Part shown: positions 27,042 to 35,346 of the stretch, in pieces
Layout: every line of letters begins with the position of its first letter
Position numbering within the stretch: position 1 is the stretch's first letter
Assembly: GCA_016215625.1 (NCBI GenBank)
Contig: JACRIW010000112.1
Coordinates: 1 to 59,649 of the forward strand
Source: Candidatus Eiseniibacteriota bacterium
GTDB taxonomy: Bacteria; Eisenbacteria; RBG-16-71-46
Length of the DNA stretch: 59,649 nucleotides
Direction: 5' to 3'
Program-made: the position numbers and the translations under genes
Notes under the pieces: generated by a model
Databases searched by the model: none
What the model saw: only the letters and a program-made list of their open reading frames with translations
What the model was told of the DNA's origin: nothing

Positions 27042-29888
27042 GTGGCCGGGCCAACCTTCCTCCAGGTGAGCTCATTGCGGATTTCATCACCCTTCCAGCT
27101 CCGGGTGCGAGGCGCTTCCTGCGCCGCCCTGCTGGCCATCCTCGTCTCGTTCGGAACCGGACGCGCCATGCCCCCCGCGCGCAGCGGCGGTCTGCCGGCA
27201 CCGCTTTCCGCCGCGCGTGAGTCCGGGCTGCTCGATGTGCCGGTCCTTCCCGAGTTCCCCACGAGCGCGCAGGCGAACGACTGGCTCGTGCCCGTCGTCC
27301 TGGTGGGTTTCACGGACAGCACGTTGCGCTGGTCCGCGCCCCAGCTTCAGCACGCGCTCTTCGACACGACTCGCTCCACGGCGACCGGCTCGGTGGTGGA
27401 CTACTTCGACTGGGCCTCGCGCGGCCGCGCTCGCGTGCGCTTCGAGATCGTCGCGACGGTCCAGCTCGGGCACGACCTGAACTACTACGCGAACGACCGT
27501 TACGGCGTGGACTGGCTCTCCACGCCGAACAACGACTGGGGCCTCGTGCGCGACGCCGTCGTCGCCGCCGACCCGCACGTGGACTGGCGCCGCTTCGACC
27601 GCGACGGCGACTCGTACGTGGACATGATCTGGGTCGTGCACGCCGGGATCGGCGGCGAGGGCGCCTCGTCCATGCGCAGCCTCTGGTCCATCACCAGCCG
27701 GCTCTCGGGCGGCTGGAGCGACGGCGGCGTGATCGAGACCGACGAACTCGTGCCCGGCTCCGACCGCCAGCACATGCGCGTGGACCGATTCTCGATCCTT
27801 CCCGAGCTCTCCATGTTCGTGCCCGGCGCCATCAGCGAGATCGGCGTCTACTGCCACGAGTTCGGGCACGCGCTGGGGCTGCCCGACCTGTACGACACGT
27901 CGCAGCTCGGGGGCAGCGCCAACGTCGGGCCCGGCAACTGGTCGCTCATGTCCACGGGGGCCTACGGTGGCGACGGGCATTCGCCGCAATATCCGTCACA
28001 CCCGGGCGCGTGGCCTTCGCTCTACCTGGGCTGGGCCGAGAAGGTGCGGCCCGCGAACGACACACTCCTCACGCTGGCTCCGCTGGCCGACGGCGGCGGC
28101 GTCGTCGAGGTGTGGTTCCAGGGCGAATCGAGCTCCGAACACTTCCTGCTCGAGAGCCGCGCGACGAGCGGTTTCGACCACACGCTGCCCGCGCCGGGCC
28201 TGATCGTGTCGCAGGTGGACGACGCGCTCATCGGGATCCGGCTGGGCTCGAACCGCGTGAACACCGGGCCCACGCCGGGCCTGCGCATCCTCGAAGGGGA
28301 CGGAGACTTCGATCTCGCCACGAGCTGGAACCACGGCGACGCGAACGACCCCCTGCCCGGAGCGCTCGGCCGCACGCGTCTCGACGACGACACGTCCCCC
28401 AACCTGCGCTCGATCGGCGGCGCGATCACCCAGATCGCACTCGAGAACATCGCCACGGTGAACGGCCGCACGCAGGTGCGCTTGCGCGTGCGCGCGCCGG
28501 GCTGGCGGTCGGTCGAGGAAGTGCCCGACCCGGCGAACGCCCCCGTCGCGGGCGGCAGCCGCGGGCGCACCGCGGTCGTGACGCCACAGGGCACGGAATA
28601 CTCGGTGAGCAGCGACTCGCGCGGCGGCTCACCGCAGGTGCTGCTGCGCACGCGCTCGCTCGACGGCGTGTGGTCGGAACCGCAGATCGTGACCCAGAGC
28701 CCTTCGGCGGCGTTCGAGCCCACGATCGCGCTGCTGCCGAACAACGACCTCGCGCTCGCGTGGACCGACCTGCGCGGCGGACAGTTCCAGATCTGGTACC
28801 GCGCGCGCATCGGCGGCTGGTGGACCGCGGAGCGCCCGCTCACCAGTGCGCCCGACGGCTGCGTCTCGCCCGCGATCGCCACCGACGGGCGCGGCCGCGT
28901 GTTCGTCGCGTGGATCAAGCTGCACAACCCGCGCCCCTCGCTGCAGTTCCTCGCCTTCGGCTGGGCTTCACCCTTCGGCACGCCGGCCACGGCGAGCGAC
29001 ACGACCGACTTCCCGAGCGCCCCCGCCATCGCGGCCACGCCGGACGGCCGAGCGATGGTCGCGTGGTCCGACCTCGCCGGGACGCAGCCGCGCGTGCAGT
29101 TCGCGCGCTGGTCTCCCGACAGCGGCCTTTCGCCGCGCCTGCGCCTCACCTCGAGTGCGGCGTATTCCCAGCCGGCGTGCGATCTCGCGGCCGGGGCGGA
29201 CGGCACGTTCCACCTCGTGTGGCAGCAGCAGACCTCCGGGCTCTCCGAAATCCACTACCAGCGCCGCCCCACCGTGGGCAGCCCATCGCCACGCGACACC
29301 GTGCTCGCCGGTTCGGGTGACGCACTGCAGTCCCCCGGCATCGTCACCGACCCGCTCGGAGGCGTGCACCTGCTGTTCGAACGCACCACGCCGTCGGGGC
29401 AGCAGTTGAACTACAAGCGCTGGGTCGCCGGTCGCGGCTGGGACAAGGGCGCCTCGACGCTCTCCGGCAGCGAAGGCAGCGTTTCGCACGCCACGCTCAC
29501 GGCGATCACTCCCGGAGGGGTGAACGTGACCTACCAGAGCTCCGATGCGCTCGGCGACCATCTGGTGACGCGCCTGCGCCGGCTCGACGGACGCGCCGCG
29601 GCCGACGTGCCCGAGCCGCCCGCGCCGACGCTCGCACGCTCGGCCTTGTCGATCGCCCCGAATCCCGCGTTCGCCGGAACGGTGCTGCGCCTCCGTGGCG
29701 CGGAGTTCGCCCCCGGCGCCGCCGCGGACCTGCTCGACGCCGCAGGACGGCGGCTCGCGACCGCGCACGCCGACGGCACGGGCGAGCTGCGCTTCGGCGC
29801 CGAGGTCACGCGCGCGCTGGCGCCGGGCCTGTACTTCGCCCGGCCGCGCGCGGGCGGCCCGGCCGCACGGCTCGTGGTGATCCGCTGA
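27042..29888 (+). CDS. M6-type (immune inhibitor A-like) metalloprotease with FlgD-like C-terminus
   Basis: A 948-residue secreted zinc protease. The N-terminal signal/hydrophobic segment (about 22-40) is followed by a propeptide-like stretch and the M6 catalytic domain. The zinc motif is HEFGHALGLPD (H272, E273, H276, D282), with a met-turn-like NWSLMSTGAYGG after it. Residues of about 500-840 are repeated beta-propeller-like blades (repeated PxxA..PDGR..VAWSD patterns). The last 80 residues resemble a type IX sorting/FlgD-like domain (SIAPNPAFAGTVLRL, then LAPGLYFARP). The GTG at 27042 has no strong ribosome site, so the exact start is uncertain. Divergent from the GWxTD gene; the stop overlaps the M23 gene's probable CTG start. 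Confidence 0.87.
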   Translation: MAGPTFLQVSSLRISSPFQLRVRGASCAALLAILVSFGTGRAMPPARSGGLPAPLSAARESGLLDVPVLPEFPTSAQANDWLVPVVLVGFTDSTLRWSAPQLQHALFDTTRSTATGSVVDYFDWASRGRARVRFEIVATVQLGHDLNYYANDRYGVDWLSTPNNDWGLVRDAVVAADPHVDWRRFDRDGDSYVDMIWVVHAGIGGEGASSMRSLWSITSRLSGGWSDGGVIETDELVPGSDRQHMRVDRFSILPELSMFVPGAISEIGVYCHEFGHALGLPDLYDTSQLGGSANVGPGNWSLMSTGAYGGDGHSPQYPSHPGAWPSLYLGWAEKVRPANDTLLTLAPLADGGGVVEVWFQGESSSEHFLLESRATSGFDHTLPAPGLIVSQVDDALIGIRLGSNRVNTGPTPGLRILEGDGDFDLATSWNHGDANDPLPGALGRTRLDDDTSPNLRSIGGAITQIALENIATVNGRTQVRLRVRAPGWRSVEEVPDPANAPVAGGSRGRTAVVTPQGTEYSVSSDSRGGSPQVLLRTRSLDGVWSEPQIVTQSPSAAFEPTIALLPNNDLALAWTDLRGGQFQIWYRARIGGWWTAERPLTSAPDGCVSPAIATDGRGRVFVAWIKLHNPRPSLQFLAFGWASPFGTPATASDTTDFPSAPAIAATPDGRAMVAWSDLAGTQPRVQFARWSPDSGLSPRLRLTSSAAYSQPACDLAAGADGTFHLVWQQQTSGLSEIHYQRRPTVGSPSPRDTVLAGSGDALQSPGIVTDPLGGVHLLFERTTPSGQQLNYKRWVAGRGWDKGASTLSGSEGSVSHATLTAITPGGVNVTYQSSDALGDHLVTRLRRLDGRAAADVPEPPAPTLARSALSIAPNPAFAGTVLRLRGAEFAPGAAADLLDAAGRRLATAHADGTGELRFGAEVTRALAPGLYFARPRAGGPAARLVVIR

Positions 29889-31063
29889 AGTCCGCGCTGC
29901 TCGCCTGGCTCACCGCGCTCGCGGTGTCCACCTCGCCGCCGCTGCTCGGCGGGCTGCTGCCGCTCGAGCCGGAACTCGACTCGCGCTGGAGCGACGCCGG
30001 CGCCTGGCAGATGCCGGTCGGGGCACGCTACGAGCTGGGTGGGAACGGCGTCTCGCCGCCCTTCAAGGAGAACCGCGGCACCGAGGGCGGCCGGCGGCGT
30101 GTCACGCACCAGGGCACCGACCTCGCGAACGGGCTGGCAGGCGACACCGTGCGCGCGGCCGGCAGCGGCGTGGTGATCGTCGCGTTCGACGGTGACAACG
30201 GCAACGGCTACGGCGGGCACGTGGTCCTCGCGCACCGTATTCCGGTGGATCGGGTGGTGTACACGGTCTACGGCCATCTCGGCCGTGGCACCGTCGCGGT
30301 GAAGCCCGGCGATCTCGTGATCGCGGGCGACCCGATCGGGCGCGTCGGCCAGACCGGGCGCGCCTCGACCCCGCACCTGCACTTCGAGGTGCGCGAAGGC
30401 GACGATCCGTTCGCGCGCTGGGAAAACGCGCACGTGATCGAGCCACTGCCGTTCCTGTACGCGCGCCTCCCGGGCCAGCGCGAGGAGCCGGGACCGGATC
30501 GCGCCTACGCCGAGTGGGCGGAATACGAAGGACTGATCGCGGGACACCTCGATCCCACGGCACCGCTCACGCGCGCCGACTGGTGGCGCATTCTCTCGCG
30601 CGCGGTCGAGGACGGGCCCACGCCGACGCTTCCGGGCGCGCACCTGCGCGACTCGCTCATCGAGCACGGCGTGCTGCCCGAGGAGGAAGCCGGCGCGTCC
30701 TCGCAGGACCGCCTCGGCTGGGAGGAGTGCGCGCGCGACGTGAAGCGCCTGCACGTGATCGGCGTGCGCATGGCGCACGGTCCGTTGCCGGAGCCGGCGC
30801 ACCAGGCCGAGTGCGAGTCGCGCTTCGAGCACCGCTCGCCGTCGGCCCACACGGGCGTGCTGCGCCGCCGGTCGAACGACCCGACGCTCGGAGACGTCTG
30901 CGTGCTGCTCGCCGACCTCGCCGGTCCCGCGCCCGAGGTCCAACTCAAGAGCGCCACCCCGGGCCGCGCGAAGCAGGCCAAGGTCGCCAAGGGCAAGCGC
31001 ACGTCGCGGACGCGGGCCACGACCGCGAAGCAGGCGGCCTCGAAGAAGAAGAAGCGCCGCTGA
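29885..31063 (+). CDS. M23-family peptidase (LytM/lysostaphin type) with basic tail
   Basis: A zinc peptidase of 392 residues if started at CTG 29885, which overlaps the previous stop as CTGA and supplies a signal-like segment (ALLAWLTALAV). The first ATG/GTG-type start is GTG 29924, giving 379 residues but cutting that segment. From GTG 29924, M23 ligands are HQGTD (H62, D66) and HLHFEV (H151, H153) with GHLGRGTVAVKPGD between. The family cuts peptidoglycan cross-bridges or acts as a scaffold. After the catalytic domain comes GLIAGHLDPTAPLTRADWW, which resembles an S-layer-homology repeat, and a lysine-rich tail ending KKKKRR. Start codon and SLH reading are inference. Confidence 0.8.
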   Translation: MKSALLAWLTALAVSTSPPLLGGLLPLEPELDSRWSDAGAWQMPVGARYELGGNGVSPPFKENRGTEGGRRRVTHQGTDLANGLAGDTVRAAGSGVVIVAFDGDNGNGYGGHVVLAHRIPVDRVVYTVYGHLGRGTVAVKPGDLVIAGDPIGRVGQTGRASTPHLHFEVREGDDPFARWENAHVIEPLPFLYARLPGQREEPGPDRAYAEWAEYEGLIAGHLDPTAPLTRADWWRILSRAVEDGPTPTLPGAHLRDSLIEHGVLPEEEAGASSQDRLGWEECARDVKRLHVIGVRMAHGPLPEPAHQAECESRFEHRSPSAHTGVLRRRSNDPTLGDVCVLLADLAGPAPEVQLKSATPGRAKQAKVAKGKRTSRTRATTAKQAASKKKKRR

Positions 31064-31091
31064 CGCGTGCGCGGCCCGACCCGCCGCGCGC

Positions 31092-31121
31092 TTGACGCTC
31101 GCGCGGCCACGGTGGCACTGT
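31092..31121 (+). promoter_or_regulatory. Predicted promoter of T-box-ileS unit
   Basis: TTGACG (31092-31097), 18-bp spacer, CACTGT (31116-31121). The -10 is weak, but the position fits the start of the T-box leader. Confidence 0.5.
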
Positions 31122-31127
31122 CCCGCC

Positions 31128-31410
31128 CGAATCCAGAGGCTGTGACGGGGACAGTAAGCCCGCGCATGGCATGAGCGAGCCGGGGACGGTGCGAGCCCGG
31201 TGCCCGCTGCGCGACGCCGAACATCACCCCCGAGCCGCCGACCGAACGCGCGATCCCGCGCCAGTAGGCCCGGCCGGAACCTCGCCGACACGAGGAGGAG
31301 CCCGCGAGGCTCCACGAGGCGGATCGCCGCGAGGCGGCCGCGAAGTTGGGTGGTACCGCGACCTCCGTCGCCCCAACGGCGTCTCATCGCCGATGGGGCG
31401 TTTTCGTTTT
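31128..31410 (+). ncRNA. Isoleucine-specific T-box riboswitch of ileS
   Basis: A transcribed leader that senses uncharged tRNA-Ile. Stem I begins near GACGGGGACAGTAAG (31144-31158), which fits the K-turn region. The distal loop is GGACGGTGCGAGCC (31183-31196). The specifier loop reads CCGAACATCACC, with codon ATC (31223-31225) preceded by GAAC and followed by A, as in known T-boxes; GAGC follows. The T-box itself is TGGTACCGCG (31351-31360); its TGGT pairs with the ACCA end of tRNA-Ile (discriminator A). The terminator stem 31369-31381 with 31388-31400 is followed by TTTTCGTTTT. Binding of uncharged tRNA should favour the antiterminator and raise ileS expression. The interval from the M23 gene to ileS (31064-31438) holds no gene. 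Confidence 0.92.
31369..31410 (+). terminator. T-box-controlled intrinsic terminator
   Basis: Stem CGCCCCA-ACGGCG (31369-31381) with CGCCG-A-TGGGGCG (31388-31400), one A-A mismatch, 6-nt loop, then TTTTCGTTTT (31401-31410). The 5' arm is the downstream part of the T-box antiterminator, as expected for mutually exclusive folding. Confidence 0.88.
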
Positions 31411-31438
31411 CGAGCCTTTCACGCATGCGGAGGATCCC

Positions 31439-34234
31439 ATGTCGGAGCAGCCGAAGAAGCCCGGCTACCGCGACACGCTCAACCTTCCCGTCACCGAGTT
31501 CCCCATGAAGGCGGATCTCGCCACGCGCGAGCCGCAGCGCCTCGCCGCATGGACCGAGCAGGAGCGCTACGCGCAGCTGCGCGCTCTCCGCGCCGGCCGT
31601 CCGCTGTGGCTGCTGCACGACGGCCCGCCGTACTCGAACAACCACATCCACATGGGCACGGCCGCGAACAAGATCTGGAAGGACGCCGCGGTGCGCCAGG
31701 CCTCGCTCGCCGGCTTCGACGCGCCCTACGTCCCGGGCTGGGACAACCACGGCATGCCGATCGAGATGCAGGTCGGGCGCGATTTCAACGAGAAGAAGGT
31801 GCGCCCGAGCGTGCTCGAACTGCGCCGCGCCTGCCGCGAGTACGCGGACAAGTGGATCGGCATCCAGCGTGAGGAGTTCGAACGGCTCGGCGGCTGGGGC
31901 GACTGGCACCGGCCCTACCTCACCATGGCGCCGGACTTCGAGGCCGAGATCCTCGAGACGCTCGCGGTGCTGACCGAGAAGGGCTTCGTGCAGCGCGGCA
32001 AGCGTGCGATCCACTGGTGCCCGACCGATCGCACCGCGCTCGCGATGGCCGAGATCGAGTACGCGGACTCCCCTTCGCCCTCGCTCTACGTGCGCTTCCC
32101 GCTGCGCAAGGACGCCACCGGCGCGCTGGCCGCGTGGCCGGACGCGAGCGCCGTCGCGTGGACGACCACGCCGTGGACGCTGCCCGCCAACCTCGGCCTC
32201 ATGGTGGACCCGGCCGCGAAGTACGCCGTCGTGCGCCTGAAAGGCCACGTGCTGATCGTGGCCGCCGCGCGCCTCGCGCCGTTCGCGGAACTGCTCGGCG
32301 AGAAGCCCGAGACGCTCGGCGAACTCGACGGTGCCGCGCTCGTGGGTTCGATCTTCGAGGCGCCGTTCGGCAACGATTCGCGCGCCGTGGACGGCACGCC
32401 GTACGTGAGCATGGAGGACGGCACGGGCATCGTGCACACCGCACCCGGCCACGGCACCGAGGACTTCATCGTCGGCGCGCGCAGCGGGCTCGGCATGAAC
32501 TGCCCGGTGGACGAAGCGGGCAAGCTCACCGCGGACGTGCCGCACTTCGCGGGCCGCAGCGTGCTCGACGTGAACGACGACATCACCGCGTGGCTCGGCA
32601 CCGAGGGCAAGCTCCTGCACTCGTCGAAATTCACGCACTCGTACCCGCACTGCTGGCGCTGCCGCAAACCCGTCATCTTCCGGGCGACCGACCAGTGGTT
32701 CATGATCGTGGACCACGACGGCCACCGCGACCGCTGCGTGGACGCGATCGAGCGGCAGGTCTCGTGGGACCCGGCGAGCGCGCAGAACCGCATCCGGGAG
32801 GCGGTGAAGAGCCGCCCCGACTGGTGCCTCTCGCGCCAGCGCTCTTGGGGCGTCGGCATCCCGGCCGTGTACTGCGAGGGCTGCGGCGAGCCGAGCCTCG
32901 ATCCCGCGATCATGAGGCAGGCCGCCGCGCTCACGCGCGCGCACACGTCGGACGTTTGGTTCGAGCGTCCGGTCGAGGACTTCCTGCCGGCGGGGCACAC
33001 GTGCCGCAAGTGCGGCGCGAAGGGTCCGTTCCGCAAGGAGACGGACGTGCTCGACGTCTGGTTCGACTCGGGCTCGACGCACCGCGCGATCCAGGTGACG
33101 CACCCGGAGCTCAAGCGCGGCTGGGACCTCGCGCGCGAGGGCAAGGCCGAACTCGTGTACTTCGAGGGCCCGGACCAGCACCGTGGCTGGTTCAACTCCT
33201 CGCTCATGGTCGGCGTCGGCGCCGAGAACCACGCGCCGTACACGAAGGTGTGCACGCACGGCTGGGTGCTCGACGCCAAGGGCCACGCGATGCACAAGTC
33301 GCTCGGCAACGTCGTCTCCCCGCTCACGCTCATCAAGCAGCACGGCGCCGACGTCGTGCGGTGGTGGGCGCTGTCCACCGACTGGCGCGGTGACGTGCGC
33401 GTCGGCGACGAGATCATGCAGCGCGTCGCGGACGCCTACCGCAAGGTCCGGAACACGTTCCGCTTCCTGCTCGGCAATCTCGCGGACTTCTCCCCCGGAA
33501 AGGCCGTGCCGCGCGAGAAGCTCTCGGCGGTCGACCGCGCGTTCCTCGATCATCTCGACGCACGGCTCGCGAAGATCCGCTCCGACTGGGCGGCGCTGCA
33601 ATTCCACAAGGCGCTCGACGGCGTGCTCGACGTGTGCACCGTGGACCTGTCCGCGATCTACCTCGACGTGAGCAAGGACCGGCTCTACACGCTGATGCCG
33701 GACCACGCCGCGCGGCGCTCGGCGCAGACCGTGCTCTGGCGTGCGTTGCGCGAGCTCACCCTGGCCGCCTCGCCCGCGCTCGTCTTCACGGCGGACGAGA
33801 CGTGGCAGCACCATCCGGGGCTGCTCGCCGAATGCGAGAGCGTGCACTTCGCGGAATGGGCGGCGACGGGCGACGGGAACAGCGACGAGTGGATGTTCCT
33901 GCGCGAAGTGCGCGACGTCGTGAACGCGGCGATCGAGCCGCTGCGTGCCGCGAAGACGCTCGCGACGACGGCCGAGGCCGAGATCGTGCTGACCGCGCCG
34001 CCGGCGTGGATGCAGCGGCTCGCGCCCTACGCCGGCGAGCTCGAGTCGTTCCTCATCGTGGCGAAGGCGACGCTGGTCGAAGGCGCGGCCGGGGCCGAGC
34101 CCGCGGTCGAGGTCGTGAAGTCCGCGCTCACGAAGTGCGACCGCTGCTGGACGTTCCGCTCCGACGTCGCGGCACGGGGCGAGGCGCAGCTCTGCTCGCG
34201 TTGCGCGGAGGCGCTCACGGCACAGGGGCGCTGA
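31439..34234 (+). CDS. ileS: Isoleucyl-tRNA synthetase
   Basis: A 931-residue class Ia aminoacyl-tRNA synthetase. The start at 31439 (MSEQPKKPGY) is set by GGAGG just upstream; an earlier in-frame start would lie in the T-box. The N-terminal Rossmann part has HDGPPYSNNHIHMGTA, in which the HIGH signature reads HMGT (71-74), and VPGWDNHGMPIE. The editing domain includes AWTTTPWTLPANLGL. The catalytic loop KMSKS is AMHKS (about 617-621) followed by LGNVVSP. The C-terminal zinc finger is CDRCW...CSRC. All IleRS regions are in the usual order, so the two signature variants look like lineage features, not decay. Expression is controlled by the T-box. Confidence 0.96.
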   Translation: MSEQPKKPGYRDTLNLPVTEFPMKADLATREPQRLAAWTEQERYAQLRALRAGRPLWLLHDGPPYSNNHIHMGTAANKIWKDAAVRQASLAGFDAPYVPGWDNHGMPIEMQVGRDFNEKKVRPSVLELRRACREYADKWIGIQREEFERLGGWGDWHRPYLTMAPDFEAEILETLAVLTEKGFVQRGKRAIHWCPTDRTALAMAEIEYADSPSPSLYVRFPLRKDATGALAAWPDASAVAWTTTPWTLPANLGLMVDPAAKYAVVRLKGHVLIVAAARLAPFAELLGEKPETLGELDGAALVGSIFEAPFGNDSRAVDGTPYVSMEDGTGIVHTAPGHGTEDFIVGARSGLGMNCPVDEAGKLTADVPHFAGRSVLDVNDDITAWLGTEGKLLHSSKFTHSYPHCWRCRKPVIFRATDQWFMIVDHDGHRDRCVDAIERQVSWDPASAQNRIREAVKSRPDWCLSRQRSWGVGIPAVYCEGCGEPSLDPAIMRQAAALTRAHTSDVWFERPVEDFLPAGHTCRKCGAKGPFRKETDVLDVWFDSGSTHRAIQVTHPELKRGWDLAREGKAELVYFEGPDQHRGWFNSSLMVGVGAENHAPYTKVCTHGWVLDAKGHAMHKSLGNVVSPLTLIKQHGADVVRWWALSTDWRGDVRVGDEIMQRVADAYRKVRNTFRFLLGNLADFSPGKAVPREKLSAVDRAFLDHLDARLAKIRSDWAALQFHKALDGVLDVCTVDLSAIYLDVSKDRLYTLMPDHAARRSAQTVLWRALRELTLAASPALVFTADETWQHHPGLLAECESVHFAEWAATGDGNSDEWMFLREVRDVVNAAIEPLRAAKTLATTAEAEIVLTAPPAWMQRLAPYAGELESFLIVAKATLVEGAAGAEPAVEVVKSALTKCDRCWTFRSDVAARGEAQLCSRCAEALTAQGR

Positions 34235-34258
34235 GCGGCCCGGGTCACCCGAAGCGAA

Positions 34259-34302
34259 GAGCCCCGCGTTCCGGACGCAAGGAACGCGGGGCTCGTGCTT
34301 TT
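34259..34302. terminator. Terminator of ileS (bidirectional with deoxynucleoside kinase)
   Basis: A perfect 14-bp stem (34259-34272 with 34281-34294), 8-nt loop, followed on the plus strand by GTGCTTTT. It lies between the convergent ends of ileS and the kinase gene. Confidence 0.85.
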
Positions 34303-34327
34303 CGCGAAGCCGCGGCGCAGCCGCGCG

Positions 34328-35014
34328 TCAGCCCTGGTCGAGCGGCAGTTCGACCTGGCGCGGGTAGCGGCGCTTGAGGTCCTCGACCAGCCTGCGGAAC
34401 GCCGGGGTCTCGCCCTGCAGCGGCACCGAGTCCGTGTCGATCTCCATGACCTCCGTGTAGGCCCGAGCCCGCACCATCCACGCGTCGTACGCGTCGCTCA
34501 ACCGCCGGATGTAGTCGATGCCGATGCCCTTCTCGCTTTCACGGCCGCGCTGCGCGATGCGGCCCATGAGCGTCTCCGGGCTGGCCTTCAGGTAGAGGAT
34601 GACGTCGGGCTTCCGGAGAAAATCCACCATGACGCCGAACAACGAGGTGTAGTTCTCGTAATCCACCTGCGTCATCGAGCCCTGCGCGTGCAGTACGCGC
34701 GCGAAGATCTCGGCGTCCTCGTAGATCGTGCGGTCCTGGATGAAGGGCAGCGAACCCTTGCTGATCTCGACCTGGGCCTTGAAGCGCTCGCTCAGGAAGT
34801 AGATCTGGAGATGGAAACTCCACCGCGGCATGTCCTTGTAGAACGGATCGAGGTAGGGGTTCTGGATGACCGGCTCGTAGTACGCCACCCAGCCCAGTTC
34901 CTGGCTCAGGCGAGTCGTGAGCTCGGTCTTGCCCACCCCGATGTTCCCGGCGATCGCGAGGAAGAATCCCGGGTTCGCGGCGCCCTCGCGTGAAACGGCG
35001 GTTTGCACGTCCAT
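34328..35014 (-). CDS. Deoxynucleoside kinase (dGK/dAK-dCK family)
   Basis: A 228-residue kinase of the deoxynucleoside salvage family, which phosphorylates deoxyadenosine, deoxyguanosine or deoxycytidine. The P-loop is AGNIGVGKTEL near residue 23. The substrate/catalytic motif DRTIYEDAEIF corresponds to the family's DRS/ERS-Y motif, and the LID segment RGRESEKGIGIDYI contains the arginines that hold ATP. Length matches bacterial family members. The ATG at 35014 has AGGA 8 bases upstream; upstream extension of the frame lacks homology to the family. It stands alone, convergent with ileS. Base specificity cannot be read by eye. Confidence 0.88.
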   Translation of the reverse strand: MDVQTAVSREGAANPGFFLAIAGNIGVGKTELTTRLSQELGWVAYYEPVIQNPYLDPFYKDMPRWSFHLQIYFLSERFKAQVEISKGSLPFIQDRTIYEDAEIFARVLHAQGSMTQVDYENYTSLFGVMVDFLRKPDVILYLKASPETLMGRIAQRGRESEKGIGIDYIRRLSDAYDAWMVRARAYTEVMEIDTDSVPLQGETPAFRRLVEDLKRRYPRQVELPLDQG

Positions 35015-35152
35015 GTCGTCATCCTGCCGAGAAGTGACACTTCCAAAACCTTTGCGCCGGGGCCGAGTGCCATAGTTCGGGCGTCGCGAGGGCGGAAGAA
35101 AAAAACCGGAACCGCAGCACCGGTCCAAGCGTCTATCGCAGTACACAAAGTT

Positions 35153-35258
35153 TGGGGGGCGAGTTCGAAGAAACTCGCGTGCGGCCCGCGACTCCGAGAA
35201 CGACCCCCCCGTTTCGTGACGAACCCCGCTCGGGATTCCCGGGCGGGGTTTCGCTTTC
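35153..35258 (+). ncRNA. Candidate small structured RNA
   Basis: GGGGGG (35153-35158) can pair with CCCCCC (35203-35208). Inside lies the hairpin CGAGTT-CGAAGA-AACTCG (35159-35176) and a small GCGGCCCGC palindrome. An intrinsic terminator with T-rich tail follows at 35221-35256. Hence a plus-strand transcript of about 100 nt is conceivable. No convincing promoter was found, and the structure may simply be part of the minus-strand 3' region of prsR. Confidence 0.25.
35221..35256. terminator. Terminator hairpin between prsR-like and kinase genes
   Basis: Stem AACCCCGC-T-CGGG (35221-35233) with CCCG-G-GCGGGGTT (35237-35249), tight ATT loop. It is followed on the plus strand by TCGCTTTC, a better tail than on the minus strand. 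About 100 bp beyond the end of the exopolysaccharide operon, which it may terminate. Confidence 0.65.
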
Positions 35259-35346
35259 GGCGCCGCGGTGAGCGCACGCTATCGGCGCCGGGGCGCGAGC
35301 GTCAAGACTTCGCGCTCGTGCGCGCTCGTGAGGACGGGAAATCGCG

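Larger units (their letters stand above)
35015..35346. other. Intergenic region with structured element and terminator
   Basis: A 332-bp gap between the kinase start and the end of the prsR-like gene. The kinase leader occupies about 35015-35110. From 35153 to 35209 a GGGGGG/CCCCCC-closed element contains an inner 6-bp hairpin, and 35221-35249 is a terminator hairpin. No open reading frame with a ribosome site was found. tRNA genes were searched for and not found. Confidence 0.55.

Noticed and set aside
27042-29888. M6 protease as a PEP-CTERM exosortase substrate
   Set aside because: The C-terminus is a FlgD-like beta domain ending RLVVIR, without PEP motif or membrane helix.
35041-35080. 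TGGCAC on the minus strand near the kinase start as a sigma54 -24 element
   Set aside because: No TTGC-type -12 element lies at the required spacing.
35153-35209. Possible tRNA gene (GTTCGAA within a hairpin)
   Set aside because: The hairpin has no matching acceptor stem, anticodon arm or CCA context, and the length between closing stems is too short.
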